13,670 nt of DNA from an uncultured Oscillospiraceae bacterium (GTDB lineage: Bacteria; Bacillota; Clostridia; Oscillospirales; Acutalibacteraceae): assembly GCA_900540535.1 (NCBI GenBank), contig UQGM01000057.1:1-13670 (forward strand), given 5' to 3'. Shown piece after piece: positions 1-7,102 of the stretch. Under the pieces are notes generated by a model. That model was not told where the DNA came from. It saw only the letters and a list, made by a program, of their open reading frames with translations, and did not search any database. The position numbers were made by a program, and so were the translations under genes. Numbering within the stretch: the first letter of the stretch is position 1; the number at the start of each line of letters is the position of its first letter.

Positions 1-62
1 GACTCGAACCCCGGACCGACCGGTTATGAGCCGGTTGCTCTAACCAACTGAGCTAATGGCCC
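1..62 (-). tRNA. tRNA with CAT anticodon, 3' part cut off by window edge (tRNA-Met or lysidine-type tRNA-Ile2)
   Basis: Read on the minus strand, the sequence gives acceptor strand GGGCCAT (62-56), T8-A9, a D-arm starting GCTC, an anticodon stem ACCGG/CCGGT around loop CTCATAA (anticodon CAT), and a TTCGAGT T-loop. The 3' acceptor strand lies outside the window. A CAT anticodon can mean elongator Met or, after TilS modification, Ile2 reading AUA. Loop CTCATAA and C at acceptor positions 4 and 5 resemble Bacillus-type Ile2 more than Bacillus Met, whose loop is TTCATAC. Annotation pipelines often call such genes Met. It is not an initiator tRNA by its anticodon stem, which lacks the run of three G-C pairs. 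Confidence 0.93.
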
Positions 63-106
63 GCTTGAACATCGCACAAATAATATCAGCGACATCAGCA
101 AGAGAT

Positions 107-135
107 ATAATACCATTTCAAACACAATTTGTCAA
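107..135 (-). promoter_or_regulatory. Sigma-A promoter for the CAT tRNA
   Basis: On the minus strand a perfect -35 TTGACA (135-130) is followed after 17 bases by TATTAT (112-107). TGG directly before the -10 makes it an extended -10. Transcription would begin near position 100, about 38 bases before the mature tRNA 5' end. The near-consensus quality fits a highly expressed stable RNA. Confidence 0.85.
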
Positions 136-202
136 CAAATTTTTTCACAGTATTTTAAATAAAAAAATATAATAAAAATTTTCAAATCATATTAACTATT
201 GT

Positions 203-231
203 TTGGATATTTCAAAAAAAAATGGTATAAT
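203..231 (+). promoter_or_regulatory. Sigma-A promoter for lrp-alr
   Basis: TTGGAT (203-208), a 17-base spacer and TATAAT (226-231), with an extended -10 TGG just before it. The predicted start is near 238, leaving a leader of about 49 bases that ends in ribosome binding site AGGAGGG (272-278), 8 bases before the ATG. No separate promoter is visible before alr. Confidence 0.75.
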
Positions 232-286
232 GTGTTGCAGCAAAATATTTAAACCCAAATGACTTTTCCACAGGAGGGCTAACAAC

Positions 287-745
287 ATGGATTACATTGA
301 TTACAAAATTTTAAAGGAACTTAAAGCAAATGCCAGAGAAAAAGCTTCGGTCATAAGCGAAAAAATCGGTCTTTCAGTTTCTACTGTCATTGACAGAATC
401 AGAAAAATGGAGGACAGCGGAATTATCTCCGGATATACTGTTAAAATAAATCAGAAAAAAACAGGAAATGATATGACTGCTCTTATGGAAGTAAGTCTTG
501 AACATCCCAAATACTACGATGAATTTACCGAGATGATCCGCAATAATCCCAATATAGTAGACTGCTACTATCTCACCGGAGAATTCGATTTCATCCTCAA
601 GGTTATAACAGATTCTTCCGACAGCCTTGAAATGATTCATCGAAATATCAAGAGCATGGACGGAGTTTCCGCTACCAATACTCATTTTGTGCTTAAGAGC
701 GTAAAAAATGAGTTCTCCATTCTCCCCACTATCGAAAAGGATTAA
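287..745 (+). CDS. Lrp/AsnC-family transcriptional regulator
   Basis: This 152-residue protein has the usual Lrp/AsnC length and layout. Residues 1-50 form the winged helix-turn-helix (DYKILKEL, then LSVSTVIDRIRKMEDSGII, the recognition helix region). Residues about 65-145 form the RAM ligand-binding/oligomerisation domain, with the typical turn LTGEFDFIL. Family members bind DNA as dimers to octamers and respond to amino acids. The start is supported by AGGAGGG 8 bases upstream. alr begins only 30 bases after the stop, so the two are probably cotranscribed; an alanine-related role and autoregulation are inferences from context. Ligand specificity cannot be read from the sequence. Confidence 0.93.
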   Translation: MDYIDYKILKELKANAREKASVISEKIGLSVSTVIDRIRKMEDSGIISGYTVKINQKKTGNDMTALMEVSLEHPKYYDEFTEMIRNNPNIVDCYYLTGEFDFILKVITDSSDSLEMIHRNIKSMDGVSATNTHFVLKSVKNEFSILPTIEKD

Positions 746-775
746 CTTTTACTTAACACTGGAGTTGTTATTTTA

Positions 776-1921
776 ATGCAAAGCTATAAACGTGTATATG
801 CCGAAATAAGTCTTGACGCCATAAGACACAATATGGCTGAAATAAAAAGACATGTGGGAAGCGATACAAAAGTTATGGCCATAATCAAAGCTGACGGATA
901 CGGTCACGGAGCAGTTGCTGTTGCAAAAGCTCTTGATGATATGGCTGATTATTACGGTGTTGCAATTCTGGAAGAAGCAATCGAACTGCGTAAAAACGGA
1001 ATTGATAAACCCCTGCTGATTTTAGGATATACTTCCCCCAGACAGTTTGCGGATCTTGTTACCCACCGTGTAACCCAGACTATTTTTGATTTGGAATCCG
1101 CAAAAAAACTTTCGGAAATCGCTGTTTCCCTGAATATGACAGCAAATATCCACATTGCCGTAGATACGGGAATGAACAGAATCGGATTTAAAACAGAAAA
1201 GGAAAGCCTTGATATCATTAAGCAGATCTATTCCCTGCCCAATATTTTTATCGAAGGCGCATTCACTCACTTTGCAACAGCTGACGAAGAAGATAAAACT
1301 TTTGCAAATGAGCAGTACAGACGTTTTAAAGAGTTTACCGATTATCTTGAAGAAAACGGTATTCCAATTCCCATAAAGCATATTTGCAACAGTGCAGGAA
1401 TAATCGATTTCGATTACAAGCTCGATATGGTTCGTGCCGGAATAATCCTCTACGGTCTTTATCCTTCTGAAGAAGTAAACAAAGAGACAATTAAACTTAA
1501 ACCTGCCATGAAATTAAAGACCCATGTCATCTTTGTAAAAGATGTGGATTCAGGTCACGGAATCAGCTACGGTTTAACTTTTGTCACCGATAAGAAAACT
1601 AAAATAGCAACTTTACCGGTCGGATATGCCGACGGATATCCCCGTGCTCTTTCCTCAAAGGGTCATGTTATTATCAACGGTCAATATGCTCCCATTCTCG
1701 GCAGAGTATGCATGGATCAGATGATGGTTGATGTTACGGGAATAGACAATATAAAAATTGAAAACGACGTCACTCTTCTGGGCAGTGAAGGAAACTGTAC
1801 AATAACCGCAGAAGAACTCGGCAATATGTCTGAAAGCTTCAATTATGAGTTTATATGCGGCGTCGGAAAACGTGTTCCCCGCATTTATGTGCTTGGCGGA
1901 AAGGTATACGAAACCTTTTAA
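776..1921 (+). CDS. alr: Alanine racemase
   Basis: A fold-type III PLP enzyme that interconverts L- and D-alanine, supplying D-alanine for peptidoglycan in the cytoplasm. At 381 residues it matches the family length. The N-terminal TIM barrel carries the PLP lysine in IIKADGYGHG (Lys38) and the MNRIGF segment (Arg135). The second catalytic base is in GHGISYGLTF (Tyr265), and GRVCMDQ (309-315) is the conserved substrate-entry/active-site loop. The ATG at 776 places the PLP lysine at the normal distance from the N terminus. The ribosome binding site is modest: GGAG at 761-764, 11 bases upstream. It lies behind an Lrp-type regulator and is followed by a strong terminator at 1958. Nothing looks broken. 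Biosynthetic versus catabolic use cannot be distinguished from sequence alone. Confidence 0.97.
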   Translation: MQSYKRVYAEISLDAIRHNMAEIKRHVGSDTKVMAIIKADGYGHGAVAVAKALDDMADYYGVAILEEAIELRKNGIDKPLLILGYTSPRQFADLVTHRVTQTIFDLESAKKLSEIAVSLNMTANIHIAVDTGMNRIGFKTEKESLDIIKQIYSLPNIFIEGAFTHFATADEEDKTFANEQYRRFKEFTDYLEENGIPIPIKHICNSAGIIDFDYKLDMVRAGIILYGLYPSEEVNKETIKLKPAMKLKTHVIFVKDVDSGHGISYGLTFVTDKKTKIATLPVGYADGYPRALSSKGHVIINGQYAPILGRVCMDQMMVDVTGIDNIKIENDVTLLGSEGNCTITAEELGNMSESFNYEFICGVGKRVPRIYVLGGKVYETF

Positions 1922-1957
1922 AAGGTATATACAGCATCCAAGTAAAATTATAATGAC

Positions 1958-1995
1958 AAAAGCAGCTTTGATTAAAAATCAAAGCTGCTTTTTTT
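1958..1995. terminator. Bidirectional terminator between alr and uvrA
   Basis: A perfect 15-base inverted repeat (1958-1972 with 1978-1992) has a 5-base spacer. It is followed by T residues on the plus strand (to 1995), ending alr. On the minus strand the same stem ends in TTTT and follows the uvrA stop by only a few bases, so it can serve both convergent genes. Confidence 0.92.
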
Positions 1996-2003
1996 GCTGC
2001 TGT

Positions 2004-4841
2004 TTATCTTTTTGCTTTTTTAAGCGCTTCTGCCAGATACTTACCTGTATATGACTTCTTACACTTTGCAACTTCCTCGGGAGTTCCCGTTGCCACAATG
2101 GTTCCGCCGCCGCTTCCGCCCTCCGGTCCGAGGTCGATAATATAATCGGCAGTTTTTATTACATCGAGATTATGCTCGATTACCACCACTGTATTTCCCT
2201 TTTCAACAAGCTTTTCCAAAACCTCTATAAGCCTGTGAACATCGGCGGTATGAAGTCCCGTTGTGGGTTCGTCAAGAATATATATGGTTCTGCCAGTAGC
2301 ATATCTTGAAAGCTCAGTTGAAAGCTTGACTCTCTGAGCCTCGCCTCCGGAAAGAGTTGTAGCAGGCTGACCTACCTTTACATATCCAAGACCTACTTCA
2401 TAAAGAGTTCTGAGCTTACGCTCTATCTTCGGAACAGCTGAGAAGAAATTCATAGCCTCTTCAACAGTCATTTCCAAAACATCATATATGCTCTTACCCT
2501 TATATTTTACCTCAAGAGTTTCACGGTTATATCGTGCACCTTTACATACATCACAGGGCACGTATATATCAGCAAGGAAATGCATCTCGATTTTTACTAT
2601 TCCGTCTCCCTGACAGGCTTCGCATCTTCCACCCTTAACGTTAAATGAAAAACGTCCGGCATTAAAGCCTCTTATTTTTGCATCCTGTGTGGAGGCAAAA
2701 AGCTCTCTAATATCATTGAAAACGCCTGTATATGTGGCAGGGTTTGAACGTGGCGTTCTGCCTATGGGTGACTGGTCAATATCGATAACCTTGTCGAGAG
2801 CTTCAATGCCATCAATTGCATCATGGTCGCCGTATGCCTTTTTAGCTCCGTTAAGCTCGTTTGCAAGGCGTTTATAAAGGATTTCATTTACAAGAGATGA
2901 TTTTCCCGAACCTGAAACGCCTGTAACACAGGTGAAAGTACCCAAGGGGATTTTTACATCCACATTTTTAAGGTTATTTTCCCTTGCTCCCTTAATGGTA
3001 AGAAAATTGCCGTTGCCCTTTCGGCGCTCCTCAGGAACAGGTATATACTTTTTACCGCTGAGATACTGTCCGGTCAAAGATTTTTCGCATTTCATAATTT
3101 CGTCAACAGTTCCGCAGCAGACAATTTCTCCGCCGTGTATTCCCGCTCCGGGGCCTACATCAACAATATAATCGGCAGCAAACATTGTTTCATCATCATG
3201 CTCAACTACAATAAGAGTATTACCAATATCACGAAGATGCTTAAGTGTTGACAAAAGCTTTTCGTTATCACGCTGGTGAAGTCCGATACTGGGCTCGTCC
3301 AGAATATAGAGAACACCCATAAGTGAAGAGCCAATCTGAGTTGCAAGGCGTATTCTCTGGCTTTCTCCTCCCGAGAGTGTTCCCGAAGAACGGGAAAGGG
3401 TGAGATAATCAAGTCCTACACTTGAAAGGAATTTAAGTCGTTCCCTTATCTCCTTTAAAATAGGCTCTGCAATAACCTTTTCCCTGCCTTCAAGATTTAG
3501 ATTCTCTGCTAATTTATAAGCTTCATTTATTGAAAGATTTGAAAACTCGTCAATATTTATTCCGCCTACGGTAACTGCCAAGGATTCCGCACGCAGTCTT
3601 GCTCCGTGACAGGTAGGACACTTTTTGCGGCTCATAAACTGCTCTATCTCAGCTCTCGACCATTCACTTGAGGTTTCGTTATATCTTCTTTCAAGATTAT
3701 TTACAAGTCCCTCAAACTCAGCCATATATGTGCCTGTTCCGTACTCACTTGTACGGTGAAGCTTTATCTTTTTGCCCTTTGTGCCATAAAGAATTGCATC
3801 TACTGCTTCCTTGGGCAAATCTTTGACAGGAGTATCAAGAGAAAATCCGTAATGATTTGCCAAGCCCTCAAAATACATCTGAGCTATTGTACCGCCCTCG
3901 GCATTGCTCCAGCCCGAAGCCTTAATAGCTCCTCCCCTTATGGAAAGCGATTTATCGGGTATTATAAGGTTTTCGTCAACCTTCATGAATATTGCAAGGC
4001 CTGAACAGGTTGGACATGCGCCAAAGGGATTATTAAAAGAAAACATTCTCGGTGAAAGCTCTTCAATACTTGTTCCGTGTTCGGGACAGGCATAATTCTG
4101 AGAAAAGAGAAGCTCTTCTCCCCCGATTACATCTACAAGAATTGTTCCGCCGGAAAGAGAGGATGCAGTTTCAACAGAATCTGCAAGACGTCCTCTGATG
4201 CTGTCTTTAACTACAAGACGGTCAACTATGATTTCAATTGTATGCTTTTTATTCTTTTCGAGAGTTATTGTCTCCGAAAGGTCGTAAACATTGCCGTCAA
4301 TACGCACCCTTACATAGCCCGAACGCCTTGCGGCATCAAGCTCCTTTACATGCTCACCTTTTCTGCCCTTTACAACCGCTGCCATAATCTGAATTTTGGT
4401 TCCCTCAGGCAGGGCAAGAATTTTATCTACAATCTGGTCAACAGTCTGCTGCTTTATCTCTCTTCCGCAGACAGGACAATGAGGTATACCTACCCTTGCA
4501 TACAAAAGTCGCAGATAATCATAAATCTCCGTAACAGTACCTACTGTTGAACGTGGATTTTTAGATGTGGTTTTCTGATCGATTGAGATTGCCGGAGAAA
4601 GTCCCTCAATATAGTCCATATCGGGCTTTTCCATCTGACCGAGGAACTGTCTTGCATAAGAAGACAGGGATTCAACATAACGTCTTTGTCCCTCTGCATA
4701 AATGGTATCAAAAGCCAATGAGGATTTACCGGAACCTGAAAGTCCTGTAAAAACCACAAGCTTATCCCTCGGGATTTCCACATCAACATTTTTTAAATTG
4801 TGCTCTCTTGCACCTTTGACAAAAATATTTTTAAGCGCCAC
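2004..4841 (-). CDS. uvrA: Excinuclease ABC subunit A
   Basis: The damage-recognition ATPase of nucleotide excision repair; the UvrA dimer loads UvrB on damaged DNA. Numbered from the GTG start (945 residues), it shows Walker A1 GLSGSGKS (33-40), signature LSGGESQRIRLA (489-500) and Walker B1 ILDEPSIGLH. The second half has Walker A2 GVSGSGKS (641-648), LSGGEAQRVKL (830-840) and ILDEPTTGLH. Zinc-binding pairs CPVC, CPTC, CEAC and CDVC are present. The frame stays open to an ATG at 4874 (956 residues), but AGGAG (4853-4849) sits 7 bases before the GTG at 4841. The 4874 ATG has no ribosome binding site and would lie about 7 bases from the predicted transcription start. The GTG also gives the short N terminus usual for UvrA. 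The gene has its own promoter and a LexA box. Confidence 0.97.
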   Translation of the reverse strand: MALKNIFVKGAREHNLKNVDVEIPRDKLVVFTGLSGSGKSSLAFDTIYAEGQRRYVESLSSYARQFLGQMEKPDMDYIEGLSPAISIDQKTTSKNPRSTVGTVTEIYDYLRLLYARVGIPHCPVCGREIKQQTVDQIVDKILALPEGTKIQIMAAVVKGRKGEHVKELDAARRSGYVRVRIDGNVYDLSETITLEKNKKHTIEIIVDRLVVKDSIRGRLADSVETASSLSGGTILVDVIGGEELLFSQNYACPEHGTSIEELSPRMFSFNNPFGACPTCSGLAIFMKVDENLIIPDKSLSIRGGAIKASGWSNAEGGTIAQMYFEGLANHYGFSLDTPVKDLPKEAVDAILYGTKGKKIKLHRTSEYGTGTYMAEFEGLVNNLERRYNETSSEWSRAEIEQFMSRKKCPTCHGARLRAESLAVTVGGINIDEFSNLSINEAYKLAENLNLEGREKVIAEPILKEIRERLKFLSSVGLDYLTLSRSSGTLSGGESQRIRLATQIGSSLMGVLYILDEPSIGLHQRDNEKLLSTLKHLRDIGNTLIVVEHDDETMFAADYIVDVGPGAGIHGGEIVCCGTVDEIMKCEKSLTGQYLSGKKYIPVPEERRKGNGNFLTIKGARENNLKNVDVKIPLGTFTCVTGVSGSGKSSLVNEILYKRLANELNGAKKAYGDHDAIDGIEALDKVIDIDQSPIGRTPRSNPATYTGVFNDIRELFASTQDAKIRGFNAGRFSFNVKGGRCEACQGDGIVKIEMHFLADIYVPCDVCKGARYNRETLEVKYKGKSIYDVLEMTVEEAMNFFSAVPKIERKLRTLYEVGLGYVKVGQPATTLSGGEAQRVKLSTELSRYATGRTIYILDEPTTGLHTADVHRLIEVLEKLVEKGNTVVVIEHNLDVIKTADYIIDLGPEGGSGGGTIVATGTPEEVAKCKKSYTGKYLAEALKKAKR

Positions 4842-4868
4842 TTGGATGCTCCTTTTCACATTCATCTT

Positions 4869-4880
4869 GAACATTTGTTC
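4869..4880. promoter_or_regulatory. LexA (SOS) box in the uvrA promoter
   Basis: GAACATTTGTTC fits the Gram-positive LexA/DinR core GAAC-N4-GTTC exactly. The outer bases are T/T rather than the preferred C/G. It sits directly downstream of the -10 box (4893-4888), covering about +1 to +12 of the predicted transcript, where repressor binding would block transcription. uvrA is a classical SOS gene in Bacillus and other Firmicutes. It was the only GAAC-N4-GTTC I noticed when scanning the window by eye. Confidence 0.82.
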
Positions 4881-4887
4881 TTTGCGT

Positions 4888-4917
4888 ATTATACCCCTTT
4901 TTTCTCCTTTATGTCAA
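4888..4917 (-). promoter_or_regulatory. Sigma-A promoter for uvrA
   Basis: On the minus strand a perfect TTGACA (4917-4912), an 18-base spacer and a perfect TATAAT (4893-4888) predict a transcript start near 4881. The leader to the GTG start would be about 40 bases. The consensus strength fits a promoter held down by a repressor, as the adjoining LexA box suggests. Confidence 0.87.
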
Positions 4918-4953
4918 TAGGAAAGAACAGGCACTTTTAAGATAATAAACATG

Positions 4954-4983
4954 AAAAGCAGCCCCATTTTAAAGGCTGCTTAC
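4954..4983 (-). terminator. Terminator after coaBC
   Basis: An 8-base inverted repeat AAGCAGCC (4956-4963) / GGCTGCTT (4974-4981) with a 10-base loop is followed on the minus strand by a short T run. It lies between the coaBC stop and the uvrA promoter, so it insulates uvrA from coaBC transcription. The T tract is short, so efficiency may be partial. Confidence 0.7.
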
Positions 4984-5029
4984 TTTTAAATATCTTGGGA
5001 ATATTTATCACATTTAAACATGGAAAAAT

Positions 5030-6220
5030 TTACAGGAGTTTGATGCACTCATCAAGTATTGCATTAGCTACGGATTCTTTTGATTGCAAAGGCAATTCCT
5101 TAACCTCAGACTTAGTTATTACAGTGATAATGTTTGTATCAACGCCGAAACCCGCTCCTTCAGTTTTCAGATTATTGGCACAGATCATATCTATATTCTT
5201 GCTTTGCAGCTTTCTTTTGCTGTTTTCAATCATATTCTGTGTTTCCATTGAAAATCCGCATATAACCTGTCCGTCAGTACGGTGTTCACCTAAATATTTT
5301 AAAATATCCTGAGTACGCTTAAGAGGAATCGATAAATCATTATCTGATTTCTTCATTTTCTGGTCGTTATACTCGGCAGGTGTATAATCTGCAACTGCGG
5401 CGGCTTTGAAAATCAAGTCTGATTTCGGTGCAAGGGATGTAACTGCATCAAACATATCCTGAGCAGATACAACGTTTACTGTTTTCACAAATGCCGGTGG
5501 TGTTACGGACAGTGGTCCGCATACTAATGTGACATCCGCTCCACGGAGCATTGCCATTTTTGCAATGGCACATCCCATTTTTCCGCTTGAGTGATTTGTC
5601 AGATACCGCACAGGATCCAAAGCTTCCTGTGTAGGTCCGGCAGTAACCAGCACTCTTTTACCTTCTAAATCATGAGGCATTGCTAAAAAGCGCATAACAT
5701 AATCGAGCAACACCTCCGGCTCCGGAAGCTTTCCTTTGCCCACAGCTCCGCAGGCAAGTCTTCCGCTGGCAGGAGGAATAATTTCCCAGCCGTAATGCTC
5801 GAGGAGTTTAAGATTATCCTGTGTGACGGGATTTTCAAACATATTGGTATTCATTGCCGGAGCAATAAGCTTAGGACAGCGGCACGCAAGTACAGTTGTA
5901 GTAAGCATATCATCCGCCAGACCATGGGCGAATTTTGCACAGACATTTGCAGTTGCAGGCGCAACAATCACCAAGTCTGTACGCTCGGCAAGTGCAATAT
6001 GCTCAACCTGATGAGAAAAATTACGGTCAAAGGTATCCACCATTACCCTTCGTCCTGTAAGCTGTTCGAAGGTAAGGGGTGTTACAAACTCGGTGGCATT
6101 TTTTGTCATAACCACTTCTACTGCGGCATGCTGCTTTATCAAAGCCGAAGCCAGTGCCGCTGCTTTATATGCAGCTATTCCTCCGCTTACACCCAGAAGC
6201 ACGGTTTTTCCTTTCAGCAT
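5030..6220 (-). CDS. coaBC: Bifunctional phosphopantothenoylcysteine decarboxylase / phosphopantothenate-cysteine ligase
   Basis: Catalyses two consecutive cytoplasmic CoA steps: ligation of cysteine to 4'-phosphopantothenate, then FMN-dependent decarboxylation to 4'-phosphopantetheine. At 396 residues it is the normal fused length. The N-terminal CoaC flavoprotein domain (about 1-180) has GVSGGIAAYKA, catalytic His74 in HQVEHIALAER, PAMNTNMF (Asn124) and the flap cysteine Cys157 in GRLACGAVGKGKLPEP. The CoaB domain (about 186-396) has VTAGPTQEALDPVRYLTNHSSGKMG (in two overlapping stretches from 192) with Asn209, AAAVADY and a KMKK segment near 288. The ATG follows a good GGGAGGA ribosome binding site. 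It is divergent from the putative pantothenate transporter and coaX, which together cover uptake and steps 1-3 of the CoA pathway. Confidence 0.97.
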   Translation of the reverse strand: MLKGKTVLLGVSGGIAAYKAAALASALIKQHAAVEVVMTKNATEFVTPLTFEQLTGRRVMVDTFDRNFSHQVEHIALAERTDLVIVAPATANVCAKFAHGLADDMLTTTVLACRCPKLIAPAMNTNMFENPVTQDNLKLLEHYGWEIIPPASGRLACGAVGKGKLPEPEVLLDYVMRFLAMPHDLEGKRVLVTAGPTQEALDPVRYLTNHSSGKMGCAIAKMAMLRGADVTLVCGPLSVTPPAFVKTVNVVSAQDMFDAVTSLAPKSDLIFKAAAVADYTPAEYNDQKMKKSDNDLSIPLKRTQDILKYLGEHRTDGQVICGFSMETQNMIENSKRKLQSKNIDMICANNLKTEGAGFGVDTNIITVITKSEVKELPLQSKESVANAILDECIKLL

Positions 6221-6312
6221 AAGTAATTCCTCCCATACGGATGATATATTTTTATTAATTTAAGTAAAAACTTTTCTTTATGTGCAGCAGTTCAACGCCT
6301 GTCGCAAAAATT

Positions 6313-6341
6313 ATTATAGTCAATTTTCCGTACAGTGTAAA
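6313..6341 (-). promoter_or_regulatory. Sigma-A promoter for coaBC
   Basis: On the minus strand TTTACA (6341-6336), a 17-base spacer and perfect TATAAT (6318-6313) predict a start near 6306. That gives a leader of about 85 bases before the coaBC ATG. I recognise no known riboswitch in that AT-rich leader. Confidence 0.78.
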
Positions 6342-6355
6342 GCTCTTATTTAATC

Positions 6356-6383
6356 TTGAATTTTCCACATTGTTTGCTATAAT
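6356..6383 (+). promoter_or_regulatory. Sigma-A promoter for the ECF S component and coaX
   Basis: TTGAAT (6356-6361), a 16-base spacer and TATAAT (6378-6383), with an extended -10 TGC just before it. The start near 6390 leaves a leader of about 66 bases with two hairpins before the ribosome binding site. It lies back to back with the coaBC promoter, the two -35 boxes being about 15 bases apart. Confidence 0.75.
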
Positions 6384-6389
6384 ATTCAA

Positions 6390-6446
6390 GGAGTTTTTCT
6401 CCGTAAAATGCGCTGTATCCGCAGAATGCGGAACGGCAGCAGGAGG
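6390..6446 (+). promoter_or_regulatory. Hairpin-rich leader before the putative pantothenate transporter
   Basis: The first hairpin is GGAG (6390-6393), loop TTTTT, CTCC (6399-6402). The second spans 6412-6437: outer arm GCTGT with ACGGC (one G-U pair), one bulged A, then TCCGCA with TGCGGA around a GAA loop. It ends 3 bases before the ribosome binding site AGGAGG (6441-6446). CTCC at 6399 could pair either with GGAG at 6390 or with GGAG inside the ribosome binding site, so alternative folds are possible. It matches no riboswitch class I know; a regulatory role is inference. Confidence 0.45.
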
Positions 6447-6455
6447 TAATTTAAT

Positions 6456-7088
6456 ATGAAAAAGAAGCATTTGGACACCAGGTACCTTGTATCCCTTGCC
6501 ATGATGTGCGCTGTACTTTTGGTTCTGGGTATGACCGGAATCGGATTTATTCAGCTTCCGGTAATCAAAGCCACTACAATGCACATACCGGTAATTTTAG
6601 GCGCCATTCTTCTCGGACCCGGAGCCGGAGCGGTTTTGGGCGGAGTTTTCGGTCTTTGCTCCATTTGGGCTAACACAACTGCACCGGGACTGCTTTCCTT
6701 TGCGTTTTCACCTTTTATGACAACAGAAGGACTGCCCGGAGTGCTTAAAAGCCTTTGGATTGCGCTTGTGTGCCGTATTCTCCTTGGGGTATTGGCAGGC
6801 TGGTTCTGGAAACTGTTCAAAAAAGTACTGAAGAAAGATTATGTGGCTCTCCCCGTAACGGCTGCTTTGGCAAGCGTTTGCCATACAATTCTTGTAATGG
6901 GCAGCATTTACATACTTCTTGCCCAGCAGTATGCAGATGCCAAAAACGTAGCTGCATCGGCTGTATTTGACCTCGTTTTAGGCACAATTGTAGCTTCAGG
7001 AATTCCGGAAGCCATTGCTGCGGCAATTCTGGTAACCGGAATAGGAAAAGCCTTACTGAATATATCAAAACGCATCAAAAAACATTAA
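6456..7088 (+). CDS. ECF transporter S component, probably pantothenate-specific
   Basis: A 210-residue hydrophobic membrane protein with about six transmembrane stretches (roughly 10-28, 40-54, 56-72, 97-116, 130-155 and 170-200) and basic ends. This is the size and shape of an ECF substrate-binding subunit. Residues 15-19 (AMMCA) form the AxxxA contact motif used by S components to bind EcfT. TMHIPVILGAILLGPGAGAV (41-60) resembles the conserved core of PanT-like S components. No EcfA, EcfA' or EcfT gene is nearby, so it would use a shared energising module (group II). The stop lies 14 bases before coaX, and coaBC is divergent; from this neighbourhood I infer pantothenate as substrate. A different vitamin or precursor is possible. 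The start is supported by AGGAGG (6441-6446). Confidence 0.85.
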   Translation: MKKKHLDTRYLVSLAMMCAVLLVLGMTGIGFIQLPVIKATTMHIPVILGAILLGPGAGAVLGGVFGLCSIWANTTAPGLLSFAFSPFMTTEGLPGVLKSLWIALVCRILLGVLAGWFWKLFKKVLKKDYVALPVTAALASVCHTILVMGSIYILLAQQYADAKNVAASAVFDLVLGTIVASGIPEAIAAAILVTGIGKALLNISKRIKKH

Positions 7089-7102
7089 CGGAGGAATCGC
7101 TT

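Noticed and set aside
2746..2758. Second LexA-like site GAAC-N5-GTTC
   Set aside because: The spacer is 5 bases instead of 4 and it lies inside the uvrA coding sequence, far from any promoter.
4077..4550. 157-codon plus-strand open frame opposite uvrA
   Set aside because: It lies wholly inside the strongly conserved uvrA coding sequence, has no ribosome binding site or family motif, and its composition is that of an antisense shadow.
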